This document shows positions 8,960 to 18,041 of a stretch of 64,000 nt of DNA, piece by piece. Below the pieces are notes generated by a model, which was not told where the DNA came from, ran no database searches, and saw only the letters and a list, made by a program, of their open reading frames with translations. The translations under genes and the position numbers were made by a program. How positions within the stretch are numbered: the first letter of the stretch is position 1; each line of letters starts with the position of its first letter. The stretch is from Brochothrix thermosphacta DSM 20171 = FSL F6-1036 (lineage in GTDB: Bacteria; Bacillota; Bacilli; Lactobacillales; Listeriaceae), in NCBI RefSeq assembly GCF_036884295.1, contig NZ_CP145608.1, forward strand, positions 1,302,001 to 1,366,000, read 5' to 3'.

Positions 8960-9787
8960 TTAATTTCGTAATAATGCTAATGTTTCTTTAGTTAGTGTTG
9001 GCTCATTTTCCAATTTTTTACGGTATTGTTTGTTGAAATCAACGAGACGTTCTTTGATTGGTAATGTTTCATCAACCGTGATGTCCTTAGTTAAATAATC
9101 AGCAGTAGCAATAACCTTCGTAAATACAAATTTCGCATTCAGTTCAGATAACAACATTGAAAAACGGCTCATATATTTTGCTTCCGTTTTTGTAAATTGT
9201 TTCATTTTACGAGAAATCCATCCTCTTACTTCTGCAATACTTTCTTGTGAGTCAATAAGCGTTTGGATTTGTTCATAGGCTGCTTGACCAATTGTTATGG
9301 CAGTATCAGTGAGGTAGTTCCAATCTGATTCAGAAACACCTTTTTGATCGGTCACCTTGTCAAGAATTAAAAAGAAGTCTTTAAGGTGTACATCCAGACA
9401 GAGTTGTTTTTCGACAAATATTTGTAATGCAGCTAAAGTTGACACAGCATCTTCCTGAATTGAATATGAAAATTCTTCAGGTCGAATGGTTGCTAATTCA
9501 CTTTGGATGCGTACAGCAATTTCACTATCATGTGAACCTAATGATTTGTTACGGTGGATACTATACTGGGTAAGTTGGTGCAAATGGAATGCTTGTTTTA
9601 AGACAATTTGTGCGACTTCTCTAGATACAGCCTCACCAGATTCATTTACAATTACGTAGCCAGTTGTTTTACCCATTTTTTCGTACTTAATTAGCTCGTA
9701 GGTTGTACCTTCGATACTAAAACGATACGGCATTGTTTTTTCAATTTCAAGTCGACGTTTTAAATGTTTATAGGTTTTTTCCGTCAT
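8960..9787 (-). CDS. Conserved hypothetical cytoplasmic protein
   Basis: 275 aa from ATG 9787, which has AGGGTG 6-11 bases upstream; starts at 9793 and 9820 are less well placed. I do not recognise the family. It begins with a basic helix (KTYKHLKRRLEIEKTMPYRF), then a small beta region (TTYELIKYEKMGKTTGYVIVNESG), and the rest is helical and charged. No signal peptide, membrane segment or clear catalytic motif. It has its own terminator and lies between murB and the glutamine-type transporter. Confidence 0.7.
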   Translation of the reverse strand: MTEKTYKHLKRRLEIEKTMPYRFSIEGTTYELIKYEKMGKTTGYVIVNESGEAVSREVAQIVLKQAFHLHQLTQYSIHRNKSLGSHDSEIAVRIQSELATIRPEEFSYSIQEDAVSTLAALQIFVEKQLCLDVHLKDFFLILDKVTDQKGVSESDWNYLTDTAITIGQAAYEQIQTLIDSQESIAEVRGWISRKMKQFTKTEAKYMSRFSMLLSELNAKFVFTKVIATADYLTKDITVDETLPIKERLVDFNKQYRKKLENEPTLTKETLALLRN

Positions 9788-9834
9788 TTTCATCACCCTA
9801 TTCAGATAATTATGGTACAACTCTATTATAATGC

Positions 9835-9913
9835 AAAAAAAGACATCTGTCAGTTATTTAAGCAACAGCACCCCTTTTTTTAATGGGCCTTGCTAAAAAT
9901 AATTAACAGATGT
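9835..9913 (-). terminator. Intrinsic terminator of the ABC transporter operon
   Basis: On the minus strand ACATCTGTTAATTATTTTTAGC pairs with an almost complementary arm ending GACAGATGT, with a large loop, followed by seven T. It directly follows the last permease gene. Confidence 0.75.
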
Positions 9914-9917
9914 TTAT

Positions 9918-10568
9918 TTATCCTAGTCGAATTTCTAGGCGTTTTGAAATAATTGAGAGCACATAACAAACGATAAAATATAAAGCAGCCATTGCTACGA
10001 ACATAGGGATAACAAAAGCAGTATCCTGTCCATATATTATTTTTGCATTGTGAGTTACTTCTGGTAAAGCAATAACGACGGCAAGTGATGTATCCTTAAT
10101 AAGTGAAATAAACTGACTCACGATAGGTGGAATCATTTTTTTCAAAGCTTGAGGCATCACAATACTCATTAAAGCCTGCATATAGGTTAAACCAGTTGAA
10201 CGTGCGGCTTCCATCTGACCTTTTGGTACAGCTTTCAAACCGCCACGGATAATTTCGGATAACATCGCCGATTCAAACACTGTCATAGCTGCAACAACTG
10301 ACCAAAAAATATCTAAACGTAAACCCATTTTTGGCAACGCAAAGTATGTGAAAAAGATAATCAATAGCAAAGGTAAATTACGAACAATATCAGTGATAAC
10401 CCCAACGATTTTAGAGAGATAGGGAATCTTCATGTAACGAATGACACCAATGATACCACCGATAACAAAACTAAAAACGATTGAAATCGCTGCAACTAAA
10501 ATAGTCAGCCATAGACCTTCAAGTAAAAAGCGGATATTAATCCAACTGTAAGCGCCAATAAAATCCAT
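9918..10568 (-). CDS. glnP: Polar amino acid ABC transporter permease (GlnP-type)
   Basis: 216 aa with five hydrophobic spans. Carries the HisM/GlnP permease coupling loop (EIIRGGLKAVPKGQMEAARSTGLTYMQALMSIVMPQAL) that docks on the ATPase. Second permease of a heteromeric pair with the product of 10581-11228. Gene order ATPase, binding protein, permease, permease equals the B. subtilis glnQHMP operon. Substrate is probably glutamine, glutamate or aspartate; sequence alone does not settle which. Confidence 0.8.
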   Translation of the reverse strand: MDFIGAYSWINIRFLLEGLWLTILVAAISIVFSFVIGGIIGVIRYMKIPYLSKIVGVITDIVRNLPLLLIIFFTYFALPKMGLRLDIFWSVVAAMTVFESAMLSEIIRGGLKAVPKGQMEAARSTGLTYMQALMSIVMPQALKKMIPPIVSQFISLIKDTSLAVVIALPEVTHNAKIIYGQDTAFVIPMFVAMAALYFIVCYVLSIISKRLEIRLG

Positions 10569-10580
10569 CTGATCTCCTCC

Positions 10581-11228
10581 TTAATCGCTGATTGACCAGC
10601 GTTTTTCTAAATAATTCATAAAGTAGCTGAGCGGTAAAGTTAACACTAAGTAAAAACAAGCCACAACGATATAGGTTTCAAAGACATTAAAGTTAACAGA
10701 TGAAATTAAATCACCTTGATACATTAAGTCTAAACCAGCAACCATCGCAAGAATGGATGAGTTTTTTACCAAGTTGATGAACTGATTGCCTAGTGGTGGT
10801 ACGACAATTTTCATTGCTTGAGGCAACACAATTGATTTCATTGTTTCCGTATAAGTCAGCCCGGTTGAACGACCAGCTTCCATTTGTCCTTTTGGAACAG
10901 ATAAAATACCGGCACGTACTGTTTCAGCAATAAAAGCAGACGTATACAATGTCAACCCAATAGTACCAGCTGTGAAACCGTTGATATTAAAGAAATACAT
11001 TGGAATTACCACATAAAAAAACATTACAATAACAAGTAATGGTATATTTCGGAAAAATTCCACATAAATAGAAGCTAAAACTCTAGCAGGTTTGTTATGA
11101 GAAATTTGCAAAATAGCCATTACAACACCAATAATTAAACTGAAGACAAGTGCTAAAATACTGGAAAAGATAGTATATTTAAAACCACTAAGCAAGGCTT
11201 CATAGTTTGTCGTTAAAATTGAAAACAT
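10581..11228 (-). CDS. glnM: Polar amino acid ABC transporter permease (GlnM-type)
   Basis: 215 aa integral membrane protein with the same coupling loop as its neighbour (ETVRAGILSVPKGQMEAGRSTGLTYTETMKSIVLPQAM), and about 5 hydrophobic segments. It lies 15 bp after the binding-protein gene and 12 bp before glnP, so the genes are co-transcribed. It should form the membrane channel with GlnP. Confidence 0.8.
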   Translation of the reverse strand: MFSILTTNYEALLSGFKYTIFSSILALVFSLIIGVVMAILQISHNKPARVLASIYVEFFRNIPLLVIVMFFYVVIPMYFFNINGFTAGTIGLTLYTSAFIAETVRAGILSVPKGQMEAGRSTGLTYTETMKSIVLPQAMKIVVPPLGNQFINLVKNSSILAMVAGLDLMYQGDLISSVNFNVFETYIVVACFYLVLTLPLSYFMNYLEKRWSISD

Positions 11229-11243
11229 GTCATACCCCTTTCG

Positions 11244-12029
11244 CTAGTCATTTTTAGGAATCCACTTATCATATAATTTTTGATAAGTGCCATTTTCTTT
11301 TATTGTTTTTAAAGCAACATTTAACTCTTTCACAAAATCTTTTTGGCCTTTATTGACTGCAATACCATAAGGTTCATCAGTGAAATTACCACCAACGACA
11401 GCATAGTTTTTATCTTGAGCGACCATACCATATAAAATGCCGCTATCAGTAGTCATAACATCCCCTTGGTTTGATTTCAAGGCAGTGAAGGCTTCAGAGT
11501 AATTTTCTAATTCAAGGATTTTGGCATCAGGAGCTGATTTACGGATGTTGATTGCTGAAGTCGATCCTTTAACTGCTAAAACAGTTGTATCCGCATCCAA
11601 ATCTTTAATCGAGCGAATTTTACTGCCTTTTTTAACTAAGAGCGATTGCCCTCCATCAAAATAAACATCTGAAAAATCCACGACTTGTTTACGTTCATCC
11701 GTAATTGACATCGTTGCAATAATGGCATCGATATTACCATTTTTCAATAGTGGAATACGTGTTTTTGAAGTTACTTCGACAAACACAGCCTTTGCATCTT
11801 TACCACCAATTTCTTTAGTAAGTGCTTTGGCAATATCAATATCAAATCCTTCAATTTCACCCGTTGCAATATTTGTTAAACCAAACAAACGCGTATCTGT
11901 TTTTACACCCCACGTAATGGTTGGCTTAGTTTGAATACGTTCGCTAATGCTTTGATCTGCTACTTGCTTACCACAACCTACTAAGAAGAGAGACAAAGTC
12001 ATAAGGATAAAAATTAATTTCTTTTTCAT
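11244..12029 (-). CDS. glnH: Amino acid ABC transporter substrate-binding lipoprotein
   Basis: 261 aa from ATG 12029; the ATG six bases upstream touches the ribosome site and is too close. A lipoprotein signal with lipobox LVGC (Cys about residue 19) anchors it outside the membrane. The body is a family 3 solute-binding protein: TGEIEGFDIDIAKALTKEIGG, then LLKNGNIDAIIATMSITDERKQVVDFSDVY. These residues bind the alpha-amino and carboxyl groups of polar amino acids. It feeds the GlnMP channel. Confidence 0.85.
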   Translation of the reverse strand: MKKKLIFILMTLSLFLVGCGKQVADQSISERIQTKPTITWGVKTDTRLFGLTNIATGEIEGFDIDIAKALTKEIGGKDAKAVFVEVTSKTRIPLLKNGNIDAIIATMSITDERKQVVDFSDVYFDGGQSLLVKKGSKIRSIKDLDADTTVLAVKGSTSAINIRKSAPDAKILELENYSEAFTALKSNQGDVMTTDSGILYGMVAQDKNYAVVGGNFTDEPYGIAVNKGQKDFVKELNVALKTIKENGTYQKLYDKWIPKND

Positions 12030-12044
12030 CGTCATCCCCCTCTA

Positions 12045-12773
12045 TTAGTGATTTATAATTTTACTCAAGAATTGACGCGCACGTTCTTCGTTAGGACCAT
12101 CATAAAAAGCTACGGCTTCACGATCTTCTAAAATTGTTCCTTGATCCATAAAAATAACACGATCCGCCACTTCGCGAGCAAATCCCATTTCATGAGTGAC
12201 CACAACCATTGTCATCCCATCTTGTGCAAGGCTCTTCATAACATCTAATACCTCACCAATCATTTCAGGATCTAGTGCTGATGTTGGTTCATCAAACAGA
12301 ATTACTTCTGGTTCCATTGCTAAACCACGAGCAATTGCTACACGTTGTTGTTGCCCACCAGAAAGGCTTGCTGGGTAAACATCTGCTTTTTCAGCGAGTC
12401 CAACCTTGTTTAATAGTGCTAAACCAGTTTTCTTAGCTTCAGCAGGTGTTTTTTTCAATACTTTCATTGGAGCTAATGTAATATTTTCTAAAACAGTTTT
12501 ATGAGGATAAAGATTAAAATGCTGGAAGACCATTCCGACATTTTTACGCACGATATTAATATTAGTGCCTTTATCATTTAAGTCATAATCATTTACAAGT
12601 AAATGACCAGAACTAATTTCTTCTAGACCATTAATAGTACGCAACATTGTACTTTTACCAGAACCAGATGGGCCGATAACAACGACAACCTCACCTTTTT
12701 TGATTTCTAAATTGATATTTCGTAAAGCATGATATGTGCCATAATACTTATCGACATTTTTAAATTCAATCAT
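12045..12773 (-). CDS. glnQ: Amino acid ABC transporter ATPase
   Basis: 242 aa, full length for the family. Walker [10 protein letters not shown] at residues 34-42, Q-loop [17 protein letters not shown], signature [16 protein letters not shown], Walker [15 protein letters not shown] and the switch His in [10 protein letters not shown] are all present. It powers uptake through GlnMP. First gene of the operon, with a consensus-like promoter 50-80 bp upstream. Confidence 0.9.
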   Translation of the reverse strand: MIEFKNVDKYYGTYHALRNINLEIKKGEVVVVIGPSGSGKSTMLRTINGLEEISSGHLLVNDYDLNDKGTNINIVRKNVGMVFQHFNLYPHKTVLENITLAPMKVLKKTPAEAKKTGLALLNKVGLAEKADVYPASLSGGQQQRVAIARGLAMEPEVILFDEPTSALDPEMIGEVLDVMKSLAQDGMTMVVVTHEMGFAREVADRVIFMDQGTILEDREAVAFYDGPNEERARQFLSKIINH

Positions 12774-12823
12774 TCTGCATCCCCCTTGACTCTATATATT
12801 TAAAATTAATAGAATAAGCCTTT

Positions 12824-12852
12824 ATTTTATGCCCAGCCGCTAGGTTTGTCAA
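12824..12852 (-). promoter_or_regulatory. SigA-type promoter for glnQHMP
   Basis: On the minus strand TTGACA and TAAAAT are separated by exactly 17 bp. It lies 51-79 bp before the glnQ start. Confidence 0.7.
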
Positions 12853-12927
12853 TAGTTCATCTTAACGTAAAAACAATTATACATAAGTATAGCTTATAGC
12901 CCGTCGCCATAAGTGCATTTTACAACG

Positions 12928-12956
12928 TTGATTTTAAGCGGAATTATTGATATAAT
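12928..12956 (+). promoter_or_regulatory. SigA-type promoter for ykpA
   Basis: TTGATT and a perfect TATAAT are separated by 17 bp. The -10 box ends 46 bp before the start codon. Confidence 0.75.
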
Positions 12957-13002
12957 AGAGCTTATGGAATAAAAACGATATTGAAAGAGGGTATTTAACT
13001 AA

Positions 13003-14592
13003 ATGACAATCACAGTAAGTAATGTCGGACTACGTTTTTCTGACAAAAAGCTATTTGAAGATATCACAATGAAATTCACTCCCGGTAACTGCTACGGTTT
13101 AATTGGCGCGAATGGTGCGGGTAAATCAACATTTTTAAAAATTCTTTCAGGTGAAATTGAAGCACAAACTGGTGATATTCACATCACTCCAGGTGAACGT
13201 CTTGCCGTTTTAAAACAAGATCACTTTGAATTTGAAGAGCATCGTGTACTTGATGTTGTAATTATGGGACATCAACAACTATATGCAATTATGGAAGAAA
13301 AAAATGCCATTTATATGAAGGAAGATTTTAGTGATGCTGACGGATTACGTGCAGCAGAATTAGAAGGTGAATTCGGCGAAATGGGTGGTTGGGAATCTGA
13401 ATCAGATGCAGCTATTCTATTAAAAGGACTTGGAATTGGTCCAAGTGATCACGATAAATTGATGAAAGAACTTGATGGTGGTGGGAAAGTAAAAGTTTTA
13501 CTTGCTCAAGCACTCTTTGGTAAGCCTGATATCTTACTATTAGATGAGCCTACTAACCACTTGGACTTAAAAGCAATTATGTGGTTAGAAGATTTCTTAG
13601 CAAACTTTGAAAACACTGTTATCGCGATTTCCCATGACCGTCACTTCCTTAACCAGGTATGTACGCATATTGCGGATTTAGATTACAACAAAATCAAATT
13701 GTTTGTTGGTAACTATGACTTCTGGTATGAATCAAGCCAGTTAGCACAACGTATGCTACAAGATGGTAACAAGAAAAAAGAAGAAAAAATCAAAGAATTA
13801 GAAGCCTTTGTTGCGCGATTCTCTGCCAACGCTTCTAAATCTAAACAAGCAACATCACGTAAAAAAACATTGGATAAAATTACACTCGATGATATTCAAC
13901 CATCATCACGTCGCTATCCATTTATCCGTTTCCAATCAGATCGTGAAGTTGGAAATGATATTTTACAAGTTTCAGGCCTTAGCAAAACAATCGATGGTGT
14001 GAAAGTATTGGATAACGTTTCCTTTACACTTGATCGTGATGATAAAGTTGCTTTCGTTGGCAATGACTCTTCATCTTCTGCCCTTCTTGCTATTTTAGCA
14101 GGAGATATGGAACCAGATGAAGGCACATTCAAATGGGGCGTTACAACCTCGCAAACATACTTCCCTAAAGACAACACTGAATTCTTCGAAGGTTCTAATT
14201 TAAACCTTGTTGATTGGTTACGTCAATATTCGCCAACAGAAGATGCTGAATCATTCTTGCGTGGATTCTTAGGACGTATGCTCTTCTCAGGAGACGAAGT
14301 ACTTAAAAAAGTACGCGTCTTATCAGGGGGCGAAAAAGTACGTTGTATGTTAAGCCGTATGATGTTATCAGGTGGTAACACGTTGATTCTTGATGAACCA
14401 ACTAACCACTTGGACTTAGAATCAATCACAGCCTTAAACGATGGTTTGTTAGACTTTAAAGGCGTTATGCTCTTTATCTGTCACGATCACCAGTTTACAC
14501 AATCACTCGCTAACCGCGTAATTGATGTAACACCAGGCTCATTCTACAATAAAAAACAATCTTATGATGAGTATTTAGAAACTCAAAAATAA
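13003..14592 (+). CDS. ykpA: ABC-F ATPase, YkpA/YbiT type
   Basis: 529 aa with two ATP-binding domains and no membrane segments, as in ABC-F proteins that act on the ribosome. The first domain has Walker A GANGAGKST (residues 35-43), signature LDGGGKVKVLLAQALF and DEPTNHLDLKAIMWLED, which is the YbiT/YkpA variant. The second domain has LSGGEKVRCMLSRMML and DEPTNHLDLESI, but its Walker A place reads GNDSSSSALL with no Lys. A charged linker (KKKEEKIKELEAFVARFSANASKSKQATSRKK) joins the domains. Its role is probably in translation; drug resistance is not indicated. Confidence 0.85.
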   Translation: MTITVSNVGLRFSDKKLFEDITMKFTPGNCYGLIGANGAGKSTFLKILSGEIEAQTGDIHITPGERLAVLKQDHFEFEEHRVLDVVIMGHQQLYAIMEEKNAIYMKEDFSDADGLRAAELEGEFGEMGGWESESDAAILLKGLGIGPSDHDKLMKELDGGGKVKVLLAQALFGKPDILLLDEPTNHLDLKAIMWLEDFLANFENTVIAISHDRHFLNQVCTHIADLDYNKIKLFVGNYDFWYESSQLAQRMLQDGNKKKEEKIKELEAFVARFSANASKSKQATSRKKTLDKITLDDIQPSSRRYPFIRFQSDREVGNDILQVSGLSKTIDGVKVLDNVSFTLDRDDKVAFVGNDSSSSALLAILAGDMEPDEGTFKWGVTTSQTYFPKDNTEFFEGSNLNLVDWLRQYSPTEDAESFLRGFLGRMLFSGDEVLKKVRVLSGGEKVRCMLSRMMLSGGNTLILDEPTNHLDLESITALNDGLLDFKGVMLFICHDHQFTQSLANRVIDVTPGSFYNKKQSYDEYLETQK

Positions 14593-14735
14593 TAAACTGT
14601 TGATAGCCACTCTTTGTGTGAGTTGCTTACGATTAGCGTGGCTCTATCAGCACACTATTTAAATTTAACATGTCGATTCAATCAGTTGTTATAGCGCATC
14701 ATTTAAGTTGCTTCTATAACTAATTAAATGTAAAA

Positions 14736-14775
14736 AACAATCCCTAGATTATTCATTCTAGGGATTGTTTTTGTT
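14736..14775. terminator. Bidirectional intrinsic terminator between ykpA and tag
   Basis: AACAATCCCTAG and CTAGGGATTGTT form a perfect 12-bp stem with T-rich tails on both sides. It serves the two convergent genes and overlaps the tag stop codon. Confidence 0.8.
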
Positions 14776-15341
14776 TAAATTCTATTATTTGTATGAAAAT
14801 CACAACTTACGATATGATCATCGATAAAACCTGTTGCTTGTAAAAAGGCATACATAATTGTGGGCCCAATAAAGGAGCAACCTCTTTTCTTCAAATCCTT
14901 ACTTAAAGCGATAGATTCTTTACTTTCACTTGGTACGTCGTTGATTGTTTCCCAATGATTAATCATTGGTACTTCTGTAAAAAACGTACGTAAATAGTTT
15001 TCAATCGAGCCAAATTCAATGATGATTTTCTTAAAAGCGACTGCATTTTTACGGACGCTGGCAATTTTCAATTTATTGCGAACAATCATTGTATTCAAAC
15101 GTGCTGCTTCAAGTTCTTCATCACTTAATTCTGCGCAACGTTCAATATCGAAATGATGAAACACCGTACGATAGCCTTCCCGTTTATTTAAAATAGTACG
15201 CCATGAGAGACCTGCTTGTGCTCCTTCTAATATTAAGAATTCAAAGTAAAGATCATTACTTTTAGTTGTAAATCTCCCCCACTCTTCATTATGGTAGATT
15301 CGTTCTTCTTCGTATTTTGTAGCCCAATCACAAATAGTCAT
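14775..15341 (-). CDS. tag: DNA-3-methyladenine glycosylase I
   Basis: 188 aa, normal length. Removes 3-methyladenine from alkylated DNA as the first step of base excision repair. The zinc site seen in Tag enzymes is visible: Cys4, His17 (YHNEEWG), and the C-terminal DDHIVSCDFH with His and Cys. The helix-hairpin-helix core (LEGAQAGLSWRTILNKREGYR and KKRGCSFIGPTIMYAFLQATG) is intact. Convergent with ykpA. Confidence 0.9.
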   Translation of the reverse strand: MTICDWATKYEEERIYHNEEWGRFTTKSNDLYFEFLILEGAQAGLSWRTILNKREGYRTVFHHFDIERCAELSDEELEAARLNTMIVRNKLKIASVRKNAVAFKKIIIEFGSIENYLRTFFTEVPMINHWETINDVPSESKESIALSKDLKKRGCSFIGPTIMYAFLQATGFIDDHIVSCDFHTNNRI

Positions 15342-15370
15342 CGTTTGCTCTCCCCTTTTCTCTTTTTACT

Positions 15371-15399
15371 AAAAAATACCACTCAAAAATGAGTGGTAT
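15371..15399 (-). terminator. Intrinsic terminator of asd-dapG-dapA-rnjB
   Basis: On the minus strand ATACCACTCA pairs with TGAGTGGTAT and is followed by six T. It lies just after rnjB. Confidence 0.85.
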
Positions 15400-15407
15400 G
15401 TGAGGTT

Positions 15408-17084
15408 TTAGTTAACTTCCATAATGACTGGTAAAATCATTGGACGTCGACGTGTTTGTTCAAATAAGTAACGGTTTAATTTATCACGAATCGCTTGTTT
15501 AAGGTTAGCCCATTCGAAGTTTTTATCTTCAAGCGTTTCTAACACAATTTTTTCAGCCATTTTTGTAGCTGATTCAATTAGTGCTTCTGATTCACGCATG
15601 TAAATGAAGCCACGTGACATCATTTCAGGTCCTGAGATGATACGTTTTTGACGGCGGCTAATTGTAACAACAACGATGAAAATACCATCTTCTGATAATA
15701 ATTTACGATCGCGTAAGACGATATTACCAACATCACCAACACCCAAACCATCAATTAATGTGTTACCAGAGAATACACGGCTTCCCATTGCAAAGCGGCC
15801 TTCTTTGTATTCTAGAATATCACCTTTGTTAATGATAAAGATTTGTTCATTTGTAAAACCGATTGAGCGTGCTACTTTTGTATGCTCAATTAACATACGG
15901 TACTCACCATGAATCGGAACAAAATATTTTGGTTTCAAGAGATTCATCATCATCTTCAGCTCTTCTTGACTTGCGTGTCCAGAGATAAAGATATCTTTTG
16001 AGAATGTAGAAACAGCAGCATCGTTACGGTAGATTAAATCGACTGTTTTAGCCAATAAAGTTTCCGTTGCTGGATTGTTTGTCGCACCGATGAAAACAGT
16101 ATCGCCAGGGCGTACATTCACTAAACGGTGTGTTTGTTTAGCCATTTTGTTCAATTGTAAAATAGGCTCTCCAAGATTGCCACTTTCAATAATAACAAGG
16201 TTATCATCAGCGACATCTTCAATATCTTTTAAGGGCACAATTCTTTCTTCATTATCAATTACTAATTTCTCTAGTTTAGCAGAGACTGTAATAACACGTT
16301 CTAGTTCTTTACCAAGAATGGCAACGCGACGGTTTGTTGCACTAGCTGCATCAAACACTTGTTGTAAGCGACTAACGTTAGAAGCCACAACAGCCACTAT
16401 AATACGTCCAGATGCTTTTTTGAAGCCTTTAAGCATCTCTTGAGCAGCGACAGAGTCACTTGAAGTGTATCCAGGGTGTTCTGCTTCAGAACTGTCTGAA
16501 AGCAACGCTAACACACCTTTTTCACCGATTTTAGCAATTTGACCTAAATCCGTTTGATAGCCAGGTAATGAAGATTGATCAAATTTGAAATCACCAGTAT
16601 AAACAATCGCACCATCTGCTGTATGTAATACAGTTCCTATTGAATCTGGAATAGAGTGTGTTGTCGCAAAGAAAGATACATTGATTTGTTCAAATGATAG
16701 ACGAGAACGCGCATGTACCACATGGAAACGGTTGTATTTTAAGTCTTTGTGCTCTTTAATTGCTGCACGAGCAAGGGCAACTGTTAATTCTGTCCCATAA
16801 ACTGGGATGTTGTTGATTTTCTTGAGGAGGTAAGGTAACGCTCCGATTGCATCCTCATGTCCGTGAGATAAGAATACAGCTTTAATACGATCTTGGTTTT
16901 CTTCTAAATATTTAATATCAGGTATAACGACATCAATACCGAGCAATTCATCTTCTGGGAAACGTAATCCGGCATCTAGGATAAAAATATCATCGTTTAC
17001 TTCTACTACATACATGTTTTTTCCTAATTCCGCTACGCCACCGAGAGATAAAATTTTGATGTTTTCGACTGGTTTAATTGTCAA
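15408..17084 (-). CDS. rnjB: Ribonuclease J2
   Basis: 558 aa. Metallo-beta-lactamase/beta-CASP RNase that pairs with RNase J1 in mRNA decay and rRNA processing. Motif 2 reads HGHEDAIG (residues 74-81) where the active J1 enzyme has HGHEDHIG; this His to Ala change is usual in J2, which has little activity of its own. The beta-CASP part (IFISGHASQEEL, VPIHGEYRML) and the C-terminal domain are present. Last gene of the asd-dapG-dapA-rnjB order known from B. subtilis and Listeria. Confidence 0.9.
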   Translation of the reverse strand: MTIKPVENIKILSLGGVAELGKNMYVVEVNDDIFILDAGLRFPEDELLGIDVVIPDIKYLEENQDRIKAVFLSHGHEDAIGALPYLLKKINNIPVYGTELTVALARAAIKEHKDLKYNRFHVVHARSRLSFEQINVSFFATTHSIPDSIGTVLHTADGAIVYTGDFKFDQSSLPGYQTDLGQIAKIGEKGVLALLSDSSEAEHPGYTSSDSVAAQEMLKGFKKASGRIIVAVVASNVSRLQQVFDAASATNRRVAILGKELERVITVSAKLEKLVIDNEERIVPLKDIEDVADDNLVIIESGNLGEPILQLNKMAKQTHRLVNVRPGDTVFIGATNNPATETLLAKTVDLIYRNDAAVSTFSKDIFISGHASQEELKMMMNLLKPKYFVPIHGEYRMLIEHTKVARSIGFTNEQIFIINKGDILEYKEGRFAMGSRVFSGNTLIDGLGVGDVGNIVLRDRKLLSEDGIFIVVVTISRRQKRIISGPEMMSRGFIYMRESEALIESATKMAEKIVLETLEDKNFEWANLKQAIRDKLNRYLFEQTRRRPMILPVIMEVN

Positions 17085-17121
17085 AATATACCCTCCTTTC
17101 GTTTTGTTTTTTAGTTTTTAA

Positions 17122-18006
17122 TTAATGTTGTTTTTCTTTAAAATCTGTAATGCTTTTTTCGATTATTGTTGCTTCTTCATCTGTTACAGCAATAATTGGC
17201 AAACGTGGTTCGCCAGTTTCAATCCCTTGTTTATTCAACCAGAACTTCACTGGAGCTGGACTTGGTACTGAGAAACAAGCACCGATAACAGGCATGAGAT
17301 CGCGATGTAATTGTTGCGCGCGAGCAACATCGCCAGCATCAAATGCATTAAGCATTGCTTGCATTTCTGTCCCTACAACGTGAGAACTTACAGAAATAAC
17401 GCCTGAACCTCCAACGGCATATAACGGTAACGTCAACGCATCTTCACCACTATAAATGGCAAGTTGATCGCCTACTTTACTTTGCAATTGTGCAAGCATA
17501 GCAAAATCGGCTGTACAATCTTTAACAGCAGTGATATTTGGTATTTTCGCTAATTCAACCAGCGTATCAAGCTCAATTTTAACTGCGGAACGTCCTGGTA
17601 TATTATAAACAACCACCGGTAAATCGGTTGCTGCTGCAATGGCTTTATAATGTGCATAAATCCCTGCTTGGCTGGGTTTGTTATAATATGGAACGACAGC
17701 TAACACACCGTCCGCACCTAAATCTGCAACTTCTTTAGTGAAACTAACTGATTCTGCTGTATTGTTTGAACCTGTCCCTAAGATAATAGGAACACGACCA
17801 GCTGCTGCTTTAATTGCATAGCTGAAGAGATCAAGTTTTTCATCGTGACTTAACGTTGGAGACTCCCCTGTTGTGCCTGCAACAATAAGACCATCGGAAC
17901 CATTATCAATGAGATAATTAACTAATTGAGTTGTGAGCGCCTCGGTTATTTTTCCTTCAGCATCAAACGGTGTAACCATCGCGGTCATGACTTTCCCAAA
18001 TTTCAT
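17122..18006 (-). CDS. dapA: 4-hydroxy-tetrahydrodipicolinate synthase
   Basis: 294 aa TIM-barrel enzyme that condenses pyruvate with aspartate semialdehyde, the first committed step to diaminopimelate and lysine. Seen: GTTGESPTL near residue 45, the Tyr in YNIPGRSA, and the Schiff-base Lys in ITAVKDCTAD. Uses the product of asd, encoded two genes upstream in the same operon. RBS AAGGAGGAAC is strong. Confidence 0.95.
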   Translation of the reverse strand: MKFGKVMTAMVTPFDAEGKITEALTTQLVNYLIDNGSDGLIVAGTTGESPTLSHDEKLDLFSYAIKAAAGRVPIILGTGSNNTAESVSFTKEVADLGADGVLAVVPYYNKPSQAGIYAHYKAIAAATDLPVVVYNIPGRSAVKIELDTLVELAKIPNITAVKDCTADFAMLAQLQSKVGDQLAIYSGEDALTLPLYAVGGSGVISVSSHVVGTEMQAMLNAFDAGDVARAQQLHRDLMPVIGACFSVPSPAPVKFWLNKQGIETGEPRLPIIAVTDEEATIIEKSITDFKEKQH

Positions 18007-18041
18007 GTGTGTTCCTCCTTTAAAACATATGCCTCTATTGA

